From Arenicellales bacterium (GTDB lineage Bacteria > Pseudomonadota > Gammaproteobacteria > Arenicellales > JAJDZL01), in the NCBI GenBank assembly GCA_951813075.1, contig OX638343.1, positions 738,149-802,148 on the forward strand: a stretch of 64,000 bases of DNA, written 5' to 3'. Below the pieces are notes generated by a model. It made no database searches and was not told the DNA's origin. It saw only the letters and a list, made by a program, of their open reading frames with translations. A program made the translations under genes and the position numbers. Positions 35,147-44,503 of the stretch are shown one piece after another (positions within the stretch are counted from its first letter, which is position 1; each line of letters opens with the position of its first letter).

Positions 35147-36064
35147 TCAAGAGTTTTCAGACATGGGCAACGTTCTCAAAGTAACATAGGCGAGTCTTTG
35201 AATCCGGTCTAGCAGGCTGTATCGGCGATTGAAGCGATATTCGAATTCCGCCAGATAGCGCTGCATAAATTTCGGATCAACAGAGTGATAGCTGCGCAGG
35301 GCTGTCGAGAGATTGCACAGCACCGTTTGCTGCCCAATAAAACTCCGATTTTTGCAATGCGGCACAACCGCCACCGCTGATGGACACCCAATGCGCACAT
35401 TCGGATTCTCCAACAGTATCGAACCATTTCAGGTCATCCGGGTCGCACATGTGTCGACGGCTAGATACTGCCCGGCCCATCGGGCAATGTCCAGTTTGCG
35501 GAAACCGTCGACCACGAAAAACTTGATGCGTTGTGGAAGACCTTCATCATTGGTCTGTACGGTGGTTACGAAGGGTGTATTGCCAATGGCTCCGCGTCCG
35601 CATTTGCCGCCAACTCGCTCGCCACCCAGATAGGCAATATACATCTGTTCCAGACCCAACAGACGCTGATTCTCACCGCAATTTAGCATCACCTGCATCA
35701 GTTTGTGCTTCATCCGCCAAGTTGCATTGTAGGGGATACCCAACTGTCAATGCAACTGCATCAACGTGATGCCACTCTTAGTCTGGGTCAGAAGGCAGAT
35801 CACCTGGAACCAGATTGTCAGCGGTAGTTTGCTGGATTTGAAGATGGTGCCGGCGATGACCGAGATCTGTCCATGACACCCATAGCACTGACGTAGTTTA
35901 CGGGAATTGAGGTGGCAGGTCTTTTCATGGCCGCAGTTAGGACAGATGAAGCCGTCCGGCCAACGCAATCTGAACAAGGCTTCGAAGCATTTCTCTTCGT
36001 CGCCATATTGTTTCAGTAAAGCACTGAGATTGAGGTTTTTCTCAAACTGGACAGGATATTCCAA
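35147..36064 (-). pseudogene. IS1595-family transposase, broken
   Basis: Reading down from 36064, the N-terminal part has RLRWPDGFICPNCGHEKTCH and LRQCYGCHGQISVIAGTIF, the Zn-ribbon typical of IS1595. After a stop at 35747, a second segment (35743-35429) carries IPYNATWRMKHKLMQVML and YIAYLGGERVGGKCGRGAIG. The last segment (35413-35147) carries SYHSVDPKFMQRYLAEFEYR and FNRRYS, the usual C-terminus. At least three frames are needed, so the element is dead. I could not find terminal inverted repeats. Confidence 0.85.
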
Positions 36065-36317
36065 TGCGACTCCTGCAGGCCGCCGTCGACACCAGACCGT
36101 TGCATGCTATCCTGAATTAAGTGCAGAGGCAATTTTATCAATACTGTTACTACAATATTAGATCTGACATCACTGGTAAGTTAGAAGTAGTAGAGTAAGG
36201 CCTACTGATTACACTTAGACGCGATACGCTGTTAGAGAAAAGTTCCCATTTTGGCAAGCAGGAAAATTCAGCAACAATTTCATTGTTAAATCCAATTTAC
36301 AAAAAGTTTTCGTAATT

Positions 36318-37088
36318 CTATAGACCACTCTGTTTTTGTAACATGCCCTTCTGCCAGCCAGCAGCAGCCGCAGCAACTCTTTGTTCCGAAGGAGGATGTG
36401 TCGCCCCTCCACTTCCCATAAGATAGAAAACCGCCACAGCTTCATTTTGCGGAACGTTAACTCTTGCCAGATGAAATCCGGCGAAACTATCGGCCCACAA
36501 TTCTCTATCTGGTCCCGTTTGGATGCTTATGTCAGAATTTACGTGATGTCCCAATTCGTGAAGTAGAATAGCTATAGCGGCATTAGATGTTCCTGCTTGT
36601 TGCGACAACTGCCATAGGAACTGTGGGTCCCAATCAATTGCTTTTTTTCTATGTCCTCCGACGCCACAAAAATAAGCAGTAGCATTTTGGGAACCCGGTT
36701 TAGGCCCAACCACATAATGATCCGGCCGATGATGAAGGTAATCAATAGCCTGTCTCAATATTTGACCATATTGATCGTTCCAATCGCTTCGAGGACATGC
36801 AGGTAGTCCAGTCATAATATTTTCTAACAATATGCTAGTATTAAAACTGCACAAATAATGTTTTGTTTCATTTAAACCAGAATTAACGTCATCGTTGACG
36901 CTATCGGACATATTCGATTCTGACGGTATCACGAGTTCGCCGCTAGGAAACATGGAACTACCATTGCTAATCTCATTTTCACTCTGACCAGGAAACATTC
37001 CTCCAAAGGCTGCTCGAGCAGAAACAGAAAGCACTGCAGTGGTCGCCAAACCAGATGTGAAATTACTTAGGAATTCGCGTCGATTCAT
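36318..37088 (-). CDS. Tat-exported zinc metalloprotease (HExxH)
   Basis: 256 residues from ATG 37088; AGGAGG lies seven bases ahead, while ATG 37094 would sit too close to it. The N-terminus MNRREFLSNFTSGLATTAVL has a twin-arginine signal and ends near ARAAFG. The catalytic motif HELGHHV is at residues 177-183, and RELWADSFAGFHLAR (Glu at 196) supplies a likely third zinc ligand. ATHPPSEQRVAAAAAGW near residue 230 resembles the C-terminal block of YpfJ-type neutral zinc metallopeptidases. It follows a coiled-coil secreted protein by 11 bases, and the upstream stop codon overlaps the ribosome-binding site, so the two are one operon. Substrate unknown. Confidence 0.75.
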   Translation of the reverse strand: MNRREFLSNFTSGLATTAVLSVSARAAFGGMFPGQSENEISNGSSMFPSGELVIPSESNMSDSVNDDVNSGLNETKHYLCSFNTSILLENIMTGLPACPRSDWNDQYGQILRQAIDYLHHRPDHYVVGPKPGSQNATAYFCGVGGHRKKAIDWDPQFLWQLSQQAGTSNAAIAILLHELGHHVNSDISIQTGPDRELWADSFAGFHLARVNVPQNEAVAVFYLMGSGGATHPPSEQRVAAAAAGWQKGMLQKQSGL

Positions 37089-37099
37089 GAACATTCCTC

Positions 37100-37924
37100 C
37101 TACTGGACCTGATAGCTAGGATTAGGACAGGAGATATAAAGAGTTGGACCTGAGTCACTAATACCGACAAAGCAGTCATTTTCTAAATTCCATTCCTTTC
37201 GTTGCGAGTCAACCTGGTACGCATAATTACCGATAGCGCCACTGGAGATACACTCGTATAAACCAGTGTAGAGGGCGTCTGCTTGCTGATTTGCCATAAT
37301 CTCAAGGTTTTTTTCTAAAGCTTCAGTCTCTTGTATCTTATCTTCGCTCTCTTTTATTTTGGCATCATATTTAGCCAATAACTCATCGTGCTCCCGATCT
37401 AACGCCTGCGCGTTGTTTTGAGCACTTTGTGCCTGTCGTTGTAATTGTTGAATTTCAGATTGCCATTCCATTAGTCGTGCTTGTTGAGCTTGTGTTGTTA
37501 TAACAATATTACTAATCGCGTAGTTATAGGTTTGGATCAATTCGTTTGCCTCTAGTTGCAACGCTTCCGCCTTCTCCCAAGCATACAAGCCACCATCATG
37601 CTCAATCCAAGCCTCAAAAAGTTCGCCCCTTGCATCAGAAAGTTCGTCCCTCTCATTTTTGAGTTCATCTAATTTAGAGTAATAATCTGCGTTCCATTCA
37701 CAGGAGTAGAAATTTCGTTTAGAATCTCGGTCACCTATATCAGTCCAGCAATCGGCATTGGGAAGGTTCAGTCCGGCAACCGCAGCAAATGGATATTGGC
37801 GGTTCATGCCGGAATCGATAATCTGTTTAATTTGTGCACATTCTTCGTTCGCTTTTGCATTTACCAAAACAGTCGCACAACCAACAAATACACCCGCAAC
37901 AATCGTAAATTTGAAGAATTTCAT
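37100..37924 (-). CDS. Secreted coiled-coil protein, metalloprotease partner
   Basis: 274 residues. Residues 1-25 (MKFFKFTIVAGVFVGCATVL) form a signal peptide. An N-terminal segment has cysteines (NEECAQIK, NADCWTD, FYSCEW). The middle, about residues 80-220, is rich in Glu, Gln, Ala and Lys in heptad-like order (LMEWQSEIQQLQRQAQSAQN and LDREHDELLAKYDAKIKESE), a long coiled coil. The C-terminus again has cysteines (YECISSG, ENDCFVG, YISCPNP), so disulfides between the ends are possible. I recognise no family. AGAGG lies ahead of the start, and it is the first gene of the operon with the metalloprotease. Confidence 0.7.
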   Translation of the reverse strand: MKFFKFTIVAGVFVGCATVLVNAKANEECAQIKQIIDSGMNRQYPFAAVAGLNLPNADCWTDIGDRDSKRNFYSCEWNADYYSKLDELKNERDELSDARGELFEAWIEHDGGLYAWEKAEALQLEANELIQTYNYAISNIVITTQAQQARLMEWQSEIQQLQRQAQSAQNNAQALDREHDELLAKYDAKIKESEDKIQETEALEKNLEIMANQQADALYTGLYECISSGAIGNYAYQVDSQRKEWNLENDCFVGISDSGPTLYISCPNPSYQVQ

Positions 37925-38220
37925 ATATTAATCCTCTATTCCTCCATGTTCGCTTAAGTGTCAAATTCATTTTAACATCCCTTAAATTCAATGTCAGAAT
38001 ATATACCCATTCTGAGGCATTTTCGTTGGGCCTTAATTCGGATTATCTGTGTGGCGGCAATCCAGCCCGACAGTATCAATCATCCTGCAATACGATGGTT
38101 TTCTTTTCGATTTGAGTATATTCAACTCGCAATGTCTACAAGACTCGTTCAGTTCCTGTGTCGCGCCGAATTTCACGCGCGGCAAAATTCCAAACCTTCA
38201 CTCATCTCAGGTGAGGAATT

Positions 38221-38648
38221 TCAAACGTAACTTTTGGGGAGTTTCAACCGTAACTGAAACCCGGACTTGTCCTCAAACTCCATCAGCACCCGACGGAATC
38301 GGCTGAAGGCCGCAGCTGATGGCACCGGGTAGGAAAATAAGGTTTCGAATCGCGCCGCCCGCCCGCATTCGACCTGAGCCTGAAACCCAGTGCCATCATC
38401 AAGGTGGGGTTGCGCATCAGCTCTCGCCGGAATGACTCGGTGCTGAGATGCTGCAATACACTCATGGCAAACACCGAACGCAGTATCGCTTCGATCGGCC
38501 AGTCCAATTTTCCACTGAAATTGCGCTGTGTCCGAATCGCAACAACCGTGTCGGAAAAATCCAATTGTCGTAGAATGCCTTCGAGGCGTTGCAGTTCGCA
38601 ATGGTCGAGATAGTGCGACCAAAATAGATCATAATTCATGGTTGCCAT
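38221..38648 (-). pseudogene. Transposase N-terminal remnant (DUF772 type)
   Basis: From 38648 the frame reads MATMNYDLFWSHYLDHCELQ and then LDWPIEAILRSVFAMSVLQH, STESFRRELMRNPTLMMALG. Near 38370 the sense shifts to another frame with ARFETLFSYPVPSAAAFSRF. This order (initial helices, a helical bundle, then VPSAAAFSRFRR) is the N-terminal DUF772 domain of IS5/IS1182-like transposases. No catalytic DDE part follows, so it is a frameshifted and truncated copy. Confidence 0.65.
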
Positions 38649-38975
38649 GAGTCAGTTTCTTTTCTTTATCAAAGACTTGTGGTTATACACAAGTGGCGAT
38701 GGCTCATGCCATTATTTATCAATTAAAACAATAGTACATACCCATATCGGTAAACACGCCAAGGACCTGCGCAGCGGCTGGGAAGGTGTATTTGCAGTGA
38801 GGTGGAATTTCGCGAATTTTGCCTCAGACCGGGCAAAATTGCTCACATCAGGCCAATTCGTAGGTTAATAAATTTCTTCGAACCATGCTTTCGTGAAAAA
38901 CCTCAATGGTTTAGAACCTTCGAAAACACCTCCTCGATTGATCACGACAATTCTACGACTAGTTGTTCGACATAC
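38649..38975. other. Noncoding stretch upstream of the IS remnant
   Basis: 327 bases with no credible reading frame between the transposase remnant and the end of the aminotransferase gene. I see no promoter or terminator that I can support. Confidence 0.4.
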
Positions 38976-40352
38976 TCACTCAATTTGGTCTGAATTTTCG
39001 AGAGCATCCTCAACGCAAAAAAGCACCCACGACATTTCTTCTTGAGTAACAACCAATGGCGGTACGATCCAAATTCCGAACTTGTCACCCGGGGTGTAAA
39101 TGTTGTGTTGATCGAGAAGATACCTTGAAATCGAAGCCACAATATTTTCCTGATATTTTTCTGTGGCACGCCGAACAGGCTTATTCTTGTCTTTGCCTGC
39201 GATATGCACCATCCAGAATAGCCCGATGCCTTGAATATGGGACACATTCGCGTGTTTTTCGGCAATTTCAAGTAACCGTCTCCCAACCCAGTCACCCATC
39301 GCCTGGGTATGTTCCAATAACTTGTCCTCGATTAGAGTATCAATCGAAGCCAAGGCTGCAGCGGCAGCCAAAGCATGCCCGGAATAACTTTGGCCATGCC
39401 CGAAGTAGTTTGTATCAAATGATTGCGCCACCTTTTCGGAAAAGATGACCGCTGCAAGAGGGCAATACGCACCGAGTGCTTTTCCCATGATCAAAATGTC
39501 CGGTTCGACCCCATAGTGCTCGCATGCAAACATTTTTCCTGTACGACCCATTGCGGTCATCGTTTCGTCTACGATGAGAAGAAGATCCCATTTGTCACAT
39601 AATTCCCGCAGTTTTCCCAAATAACCCGAGGGTGGCAGCATGATGCCGTTACTTCCGACTATCGGCTTTATCAGTACTCCCACGACAGCGTTACTTCCGC
39701 CTTCCTGTTCAATGATGTAATCAATGTATGCAATATTTTCGTCAACGCTTTCAGTATCAAATGGCGAGTGCGGCCCACCAGCATCAGGCGCAAATATGAA
39801 TCCCGGTGCGGTCAAAGGTTCAGTAAACCAGCGTCGAGGGTCACCACTCGCTGAAGTTGCGACATTTGTAGCACCATGCCACGAACGATAACGGCTGATA
39901 ATCTTGTACGGATACGGATATTGCTGAGGTGCATCGGGTGTGTAACGTTCGTTCTGAAGCACTTGGTTGTATTTGTACAATCTGGCTCCGTGAATCGCGG
40001 CTTCAACGGCCGCCGCACCGCTCTGACAAAAATACACTTTCTTGTTCTCATTGCCAGGAGAGATGTGGGCAAGTTTCTGTGCAAGCTTTGCTGTGGGCGG
40101 TGATGCAAAGTCATCGGTGACATACACCACACTCTGCATTTGCTCTTGAATCGCCTGCAACACCCGAGGATGACGAAATCCAATATTGATACATTCATGA
40201 GCACTGCGCAGGTCGAAAATCTTTCGACCATCCGTTGTGTAAATCCAGCAGCCGTCTGTACTACTCACCTCGATGGGCTTGTAGTTTTGTTGCTTCGCCC
40301 AGCATTGCAGCATATATCGCGCTTGGATTTCTGAATAATCTTGGTGAGTCAT
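38976..40352 (-). CDS. Class III PLP-dependent aminotransferase
   Basis: 458 residues, full length for the omega-amino acid aminotransferase group (class III). PLP features: FCQSGAAAVEAAIHGARLYK near 108-127, WHGATNVATSASG near 158, the aspartate of IVDETMTAMGRTGKMFACEH (Asp262) and the Schiff-base lysine Lys291 in ILIMGKALGAYCPLAAVIF. The family includes taurine-pyruvate, beta-alanine-pyruvate and diaminobutyrate transaminases; sequence alone does not fix the substrate, although the N-terminal half recalls taurine-pyruvate enzymes. There is no partner gene, such as sulfoacetaldehyde acetyltransferase, in the window. Confidence 0.88.
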   Translation of the reverse strand: MTHQDYSEIQARYMLQCWAKQQNYKPIEVSSTDGCWIYTTDGRKIFDLRSAHECINIGFRHPRVLQAIQEQMQSVVYVTDDFASPPTAKLAQKLAHISPGNENKKVYFCQSGAAAVEAAIHGARLYKYNQVLQNERYTPDAPQQYPYPYKIISRYRSWHGATNVATSASGDPRRWFTEPLTAPGFIFAPDAGGPHSPFDTESVDENIAYIDYIIEQEGGSNAVVGVLIKPIVGSNGIMLPPSGYLGKLRELCDKWDLLLIVDETMTAMGRTGKMFACEHYGVEPDILIMGKALGAYCPLAAVIFSEKVAQSFDTNYFGHGQSYSGHALAAAAALASIDTLIEDKLLEHTQAMGDWVGRRLLEIAEKHANVSHIQGIGLFWMVHIAGKDKNKPVRRATEKYQENIVASISRYLLDQHNIYTPGDKFGIWIVPPLVVTQEEMSWVLFCVEDALENSDQIE

Positions 40353-40878
40353 AGGTAGAGAAATAGTACTAGGATGCCTGAGGATTTTCGAACGAAGTTA
40401 ACGCGTAATGCCAGTTTATATTTATAGACTTGGAAAAACGGTCGCTCGCCTTGATGCGGTCAATGAACAAACCCAGATCAATCTCTCGCCAGAACAGCAA
40501 GGAGTCAAGAAAACCTACGATTGAGCACCTGAGTTTCTGTTATTTGTTTGGCTTGCTCTCCATCAATAAGTATATATCGCAACAACAGAAGAAGATTTTT
40601 TTCGTAGACCGAGTTACACTGCTGCAGACAAAACAAATCTACTTCATTGTTTTAGGTGGCGCTTTTCAGCGTGCTTGTTAATTCTCCCTACCGGGTCGCC
40701 GGGGCACCCTGTTACTCAAGGTATTCTCGAGTAGTGGTAACCACCACCAGGGGCTAGTTATCACGATCCAAAATGTTCAATTCTTGATCTGACAGGTGTA
40801 GAAATTTCCTGGATGTTCCGGTAAATTTGAATTCTTCAAAAGGATTTGAGCGCAAATTGCGGCTTCCTGTCGATATGA
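40353..40878. other. Noncoding gap with a row of small hairpins
   Basis: 526 bases without a credible gene between the aminotransferase and the transglutaminase stop. A run of four small inverted repeats lies at 40660-40744: CGCT/AGCG around TTTC (40660-40671), GGGT/ACCC (40693-40709), TACTC/GAGTA (40713-40733) and GTGG/CCAC (40734-40744). They could fold in RNA of either strand. They might be a transcript end for the transglutaminase operon or a leader of the aminotransferase gene. I recognise no known riboswitch. Confidence 0.4.
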
Positions 40879-41778
40879 TCACTGCTCGACTTGATAGGGA
40901 AAATTTGTACTTTTCTGCTCCACAACCACTTGCACATCCACTGATGACTGCCCTGCCCCAAAGACGATACCCTTGGTCGGTGGTACGTCGGCATAGTCGC
41001 GCCCCACTGCCACACGAACATAGCGATCATCAGCAAGTGTTTTATTCGTAGGGTCAATTCCTATCCAACCATGTCGCGGCTGCAGAAATTCCACCCAACA
41101 ATGGCTCTCACCAACCGGTGTTTGAAAATCATCCGAACCGTCGAGTCTGAGATAGCCCGATACGTATCGGCTCGGAATACCCCAATGCCGACCAATCGCT
41201 AATAAGACGTGAGTGTAATCCTGACAAACGCCACGACGAGTTTGCAAGATCGCCTCAGCCGATGAATTTACGTCCGTGCTACCGCGTTCGTAACTGAAAT
41301 GGTGAAATAACGAATAAGCCGCTTCAATCATTGACGAAACAGGTCCGACTCCTTTTTGTATACCGCAGGAATTCATGAATTTCTCGAGTGTCGAACTTTG
41401 GCGTACATATTTACTTTCACCCAGATAATCCCAGTGCCATACCAGGTTAACTTCCGTGGCAAGCATGTCCCAGGTGTCAAATTCGGGATCAATTCTGAAC
41501 GCAGGTTGCACCACAAGCTCCAACTCGGCACTGGACTGAACGACGAGCTCGTCGTGGCACTGAAGAATGTCGAGAAGATGGCAAATGTTGCCGAAAGAAT
41601 CAACGTAACTCACGCAACTTGACACAGGTTCGGTCTGCAAGAAAAAATCCTGCACACACTGACCTTTATCCTGCCTCGGATGAAGGCGGACCGACATGGT
41701 GCTGCTTCGTGCTGTTTGCTGGTACGAGAACCGAGATATATGCTCGACTTTGAACTTAATTGACCTGGAACTGTTCAT
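40879..41778 (-). CDS. Transglutaminase-like cysteine protein
   Basis: 299 residues. An N-terminal beta domain (FKVEHISRFSYQQTARSSTM) is followed by the transglutaminase core with Cys185 in ILQTRRGVCQDYTHVLLAIG, His226 in GESHCWVEFLQPRHGWIGI and Asp242 in IDPTN, the papain-like triad. This family (transglutaminase with N-terminal bacterial region) is the usual third member of clusters with alpha-E and circularly permuted ATP-grasp proteins, where it is thought to act as a peptidase or amide-bond hydrolase on a peptide product. It overlaps the alpha-E gene by four bases. Confidence 0.92.
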   Translation of the reverse strand: MNSSRSIKFKVEHISRFSYQQTARSSTMSVRLHPRQDKGQCVQDFFLQTEPVSSCVSYVDSFGNICHLLDILQCHDELVVQSSAELELVVQPAFRIDPEFDTWDMLATEVNLVWHWDYLGESKYVRQSSTLEKFMNSCGIQKGVGPVSSMIEAAYSLFHHFSYERGSTDVNSSAEAILQTRRGVCQDYTHVLLAIGRHWGIPSRYVSGYLRLDGSDDFQTPVGESHCWVEFLQPRHGWIGIDPTNKTLADDRYVRVAVGRDYADVPPTKGIVFGAGQSSVDVQVVVEQKSTNFPYQVEQ

Positions 41779-42758
41779 GCTCCGAGATAGCTGGCGACAT
41801 CATAATTAAAGTACGCCTGATCAATATCATTGCTGAGCTGGCGTGCGGAATCCAGAATATCCTGAAGTGTTGCCGACACGTCACCGCTGGTCGAACCGTC
41901 AGACAACATCACCCCATCCGCCTGCTTGATCAGCTGCTCCACCCCATCGTTGATTTCGAGTACAGTGGCGTGTCTCTGATCCTCCGAGACTGCGTCCAAA
42001 GACTGCTTGATCAATAACAGTGCATACTCAACTGAATGTGACAGCCGGGCATCACTGATCAGAAACGCCGCAATCTTGTCAGGGTAATGGGCACCCGATC
42101 TCACTCGTCGAAATGCCAACCCCGCCTCACACACTTGCAGAACAAAATACCAGTCCTGAACAAAATCCTGTTTGCGACTGGATTTAATCTCAAATTGTGC
42201 CTGAACAAGCGAACATACCAGTTGAACACGTTCTACATATCGGCCCAACTGGGCAAAATGCCATCCGTGATCGCGGTACATTGTGCCGTGCATCACGCCA
42301 AACAGCCTTCGGATGCCGGATCCAATATCCAGATAAAATCTACGCGGCTCATCGTTCCAGACATTTTCAATTTCAACTTCTTTCAAATCCAGATAAGTTG
42401 CATTCAACAGTGACCAGATCTGCTTACCTACGACGAACCGAACCTGGCGCGCATTTTCTCTCGCGTTTTCGATGCAATTTCTCATCGAGTTCGAATTTGT
42501 CTTCTCAAAAGTCAGTTCATCGGCAAGCGTGTACGAATCAGTCAGCATGAAGTCGTCATCGTCGAAATCGGAGTACAGAAAACCTGAGGTCGGAGTACTG
42601 TTCAAGGCTGCGAAAATTCGTCGCCAGCTTTGATCGATCTCGCTCACCGGACGATCTTCAATCGCCTCGAACTGGGTTGCGAGCAAGCGACTGATGTAAT
42701 CCGCCCGCTCGAGATAGCGGCTCATCCAGAAAAGACCTAGTGCACTTCGTGACAGCAT
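41775..42758 (-). CDS. Alpha-E domain protein (DUF403)
   Basis: 327 residues from ATG 42758 (MLSRSALGLFWMSRYLERAD), the family start; the frame extends to 42803, inside the ATP-grasp gene. The protein is almost entirely alpha-helical, with RNCIENARENARQVRFVVGK near residue 110 and the motif FAQLGRYVERVQLVCSLVQA near residue 190. Alpha-E proteins have no known activity. They almost always sit beside a circularly permuted ATP-grasp and a transglutaminase, as here, and may help ligate or carry peptides. Confidence 0.9.
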   Translation of the reverse strand: MLSRSALGLFWMSRYLERADYISRLLATQFEAIEDRPVSEIDQSWRRIFAALNSTPTSGFLYSDFDDDDFMLTDSYTLADELTFEKTNSNSMRNCIENARENARQVRFVVGKQIWSLLNATYLDLKEVEIENVWNDEPRRFYLDIGSGIRRLFGVMHGTMYRDHGWHFAQLGRYVERVQLVCSLVQAQFEIKSSRKQDFVQDWYFVLQVCEAGLAFRRVRSGAHYPDKIAAFLISDARLSHSVEYALLLIKQSLDAVSEDQRHATVLEINDGVEQLIKQADGVMLSDGSTSGDVSATLQDILDSARQLSNDIDQAYFNYDVASYLGA

Positions 42759-42765
42759 GTCGACG

Positions 42766-44211
42766 CTATTTTGCCAATACCCACATGTCCTTGCCACCAC
42801 CACCTTGACTTGAATTCACGACCAGTGAGCCTTCCTTCAGCGCCACGCGACAGAAAGCACCAGGTGGCAGCCTTGTCGTGCTGCCCTGCAGTACAAATGT
42901 TCTCAAATCAACATGGCGCGGCGCGGCGCCATCGTCAGTCAGACATGGAGAACACGAAAGCGCAAGTGTAGGCTGTGCGATGTAATTTGCTGGATCCTTT
43001 CGCATTTCCTTGGCATAGGCATCTCGCTCTGAAGATGTTGCATGTGGTCCTACCAGCATGCCATATCCTCCAGAACCTCCGACTACCTTGACGACCAGCT
43101 TGTCAAGATTGTCCAGCGTAAATTCAAGATCTTCACGATTGCGGCAGAGATAGGTTTCGACATTGGCAAGAATTGGATCTTCTGAAAGGTAATATCGAAC
43201 CATATCCGGTACATAGGTATAGATGCTCTTGTCATCTGCAACGCCAGTTCCAGGTGCATTCGCGATTGTAACGTTTCCAAGTTGATGTGCGTGAAAAAGC
43301 CCTGGTACACCGAGAATCGAGTCTTCACGAAATACCAGAGGATCAATAAAATCATCATCGATACGGCGATAAATAACGTCAACCTTGCGCAGTCCGCTCG
43401 TGGTTCGCATATATACAATTCCATTGTGGACCAGCATGTCGTTTCCCTGCACCAGTTCAACCCCCATTTCCCGGGCAAGAAACATATGCTCATAGAATGC
43501 GGAATTGTAGACACCGGGTGTCATCAGGACGATGCAGGGGTCGGTTACTCCGGGCGGTGCCATTTCGGCAAGCGTTTCGCGCAGGAGTTCACCATAAGTT
43601 TCAATCGGATGCACACGATGCTTGCGATAAATGTCGCGCAGGCTGGTTTTTACTGCCTGTCGATTTGCCAACATATAGGAGACACCGGAAGGAACCCGGA
43701 GATTGTCTTCCAGAACCATGAAACCCTCATTTGTACGGATCATGTCTGTACCGCAGATCGATACATAGGAACCGTGTGGGGATTGCACACCTCGCATTTG
43801 AATGCGATATTGAGGGCAACCCAGAACCAGATCGGTCGGGATTACACCATCGGACAGTATCTTGCAAGCACTATAAATATCAGCAAGAAAAAGATTCAGC
43901 GCAGCCAGTCGTTGTTTCAGTCCTTGTTCCAGAAACGCCCACTCGCGTGCGGAGATGATTCTGGGCAGGAAATCAATGGGAATGATTCGTTCCTGAGCGC
44001 CTTCCTCACCATAAACCGCAAATGTAATGCCCTCATGAAGAAACGAACGCTCAGCTCTTTCCTGCATCGATGCAATCTCAGCAGGACTGAAACCATCAAG
44101 TGCTTTGAACAGACGACGACAGTGTTCACGCACGTTTCCGTTATCGTAAAACATCTCATCGTAAATAGTCTCGTTGACTTCATAGTTTGCGAAAAGTGAG
44201 CCTTCCTGCAT
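42766..44211 (-). CDS. Circularly permuted ATP-grasp protein (type 2)
   Basis: 481 residues. The family is predicted to make an amide bond using ATP (ADP-forming carboxylate-amine ligase). Characteristic segments: LPRIISAREWAFLEQGLKQR, NLFLADIYSACKILSDG, MVLEDNLRVPSGVSYMLANR (ATP-grasp core placed early because of the permutation), VYNSAFYEHMFLAREMGVEL, and the C-terminal LVVKVVGGSGGYGMLVGPHA. It ends with NSSQGGGGKDMWVL. First gene of a three-gene unit with alpha-E and transglutaminase; the proteasome-like Anbu gene often found with them is absent. Confidence 0.92.
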   Translation of the reverse strand: MQEGSLFANYEVNETIYDEMFYDNGNVREHCRRLFKALDGFSPAEIASMQERAERSFLHEGITFAVYGEEGAQERIIPIDFLPRIISAREWAFLEQGLKQRLAALNLFLADIYSACKILSDGVIPTDLVLGCPQYRIQMRGVQSPHGSYVSICGTDMIRTNEGFMVLEDNLRVPSGVSYMLANRQAVKTSLRDIYRKHRVHPIETYGELLRETLAEMAPPGVTDPCIVLMTPGVYNSAFYEHMFLAREMGVELVQGNDMLVHNGIVYMRTTSGLRKVDVIYRRIDDDFIDPLVFREDSILGVPGLFHAHQLGNVTIANAPGTGVADDKSIYTYVPDMVRYYLSEDPILANVETYLCRNREDLEFTLDNLDKLVVKVVGGSGGYGMLVGPHATSSERDAYAKEMRKDPANYIAQPTLALSCSPCLTDDGAAPRHVDLRTFVLQGSTTRLPPGAFCRVALKEGSLVVNSSQGGGGKDMWVLAK

Positions 44212-44313
44212 TGCGCCCTACCTCTTATCGTATTTGTTTCAATCCCGCTTTCGTGCCATCTGCGCTGATAGCATTCATGGTCGTCTGGTTTAAGCGGCTG
44301 AGACTGGAATTCG

Positions 44314-44338
44314 ATTATATTAGCCAGCACCGGGCTGG
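44314..44338 (-). promoter_or_regulatory. Candidate -10 box with inverted repeat ahead of the ATP-grasp unit
   Basis: In the gap between the ATP-grasp gene and the divergent WYL gene, the minus strand reads CCAGC-CCGGT-GCTGG (44338-44324), a perfect five-base-pair inverted repeat, then CTAA and TATAAT (44319-44314). A palindrome overlapping the spacer region of a promoter is the expected layout for an operator. The WYL protein encoded next door is the obvious candidate to bind it. No good -35 box is present. Confidence 0.35.
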
Positions 44339-44503
44339 ATTACGAAATGTTGAATCCAAGCAATTGGTCGCAAACTCTTCAATGGTTGAATCGTGCAATG
44401 GATTAGAATGTAAGGTATCAAGATTCTATGAGACGAATCCCCGAATTCTCCCTGAATTTGCGGCGATCGCTTAATACCGCACACAAACCACAATTAGAAG
44501 AAT

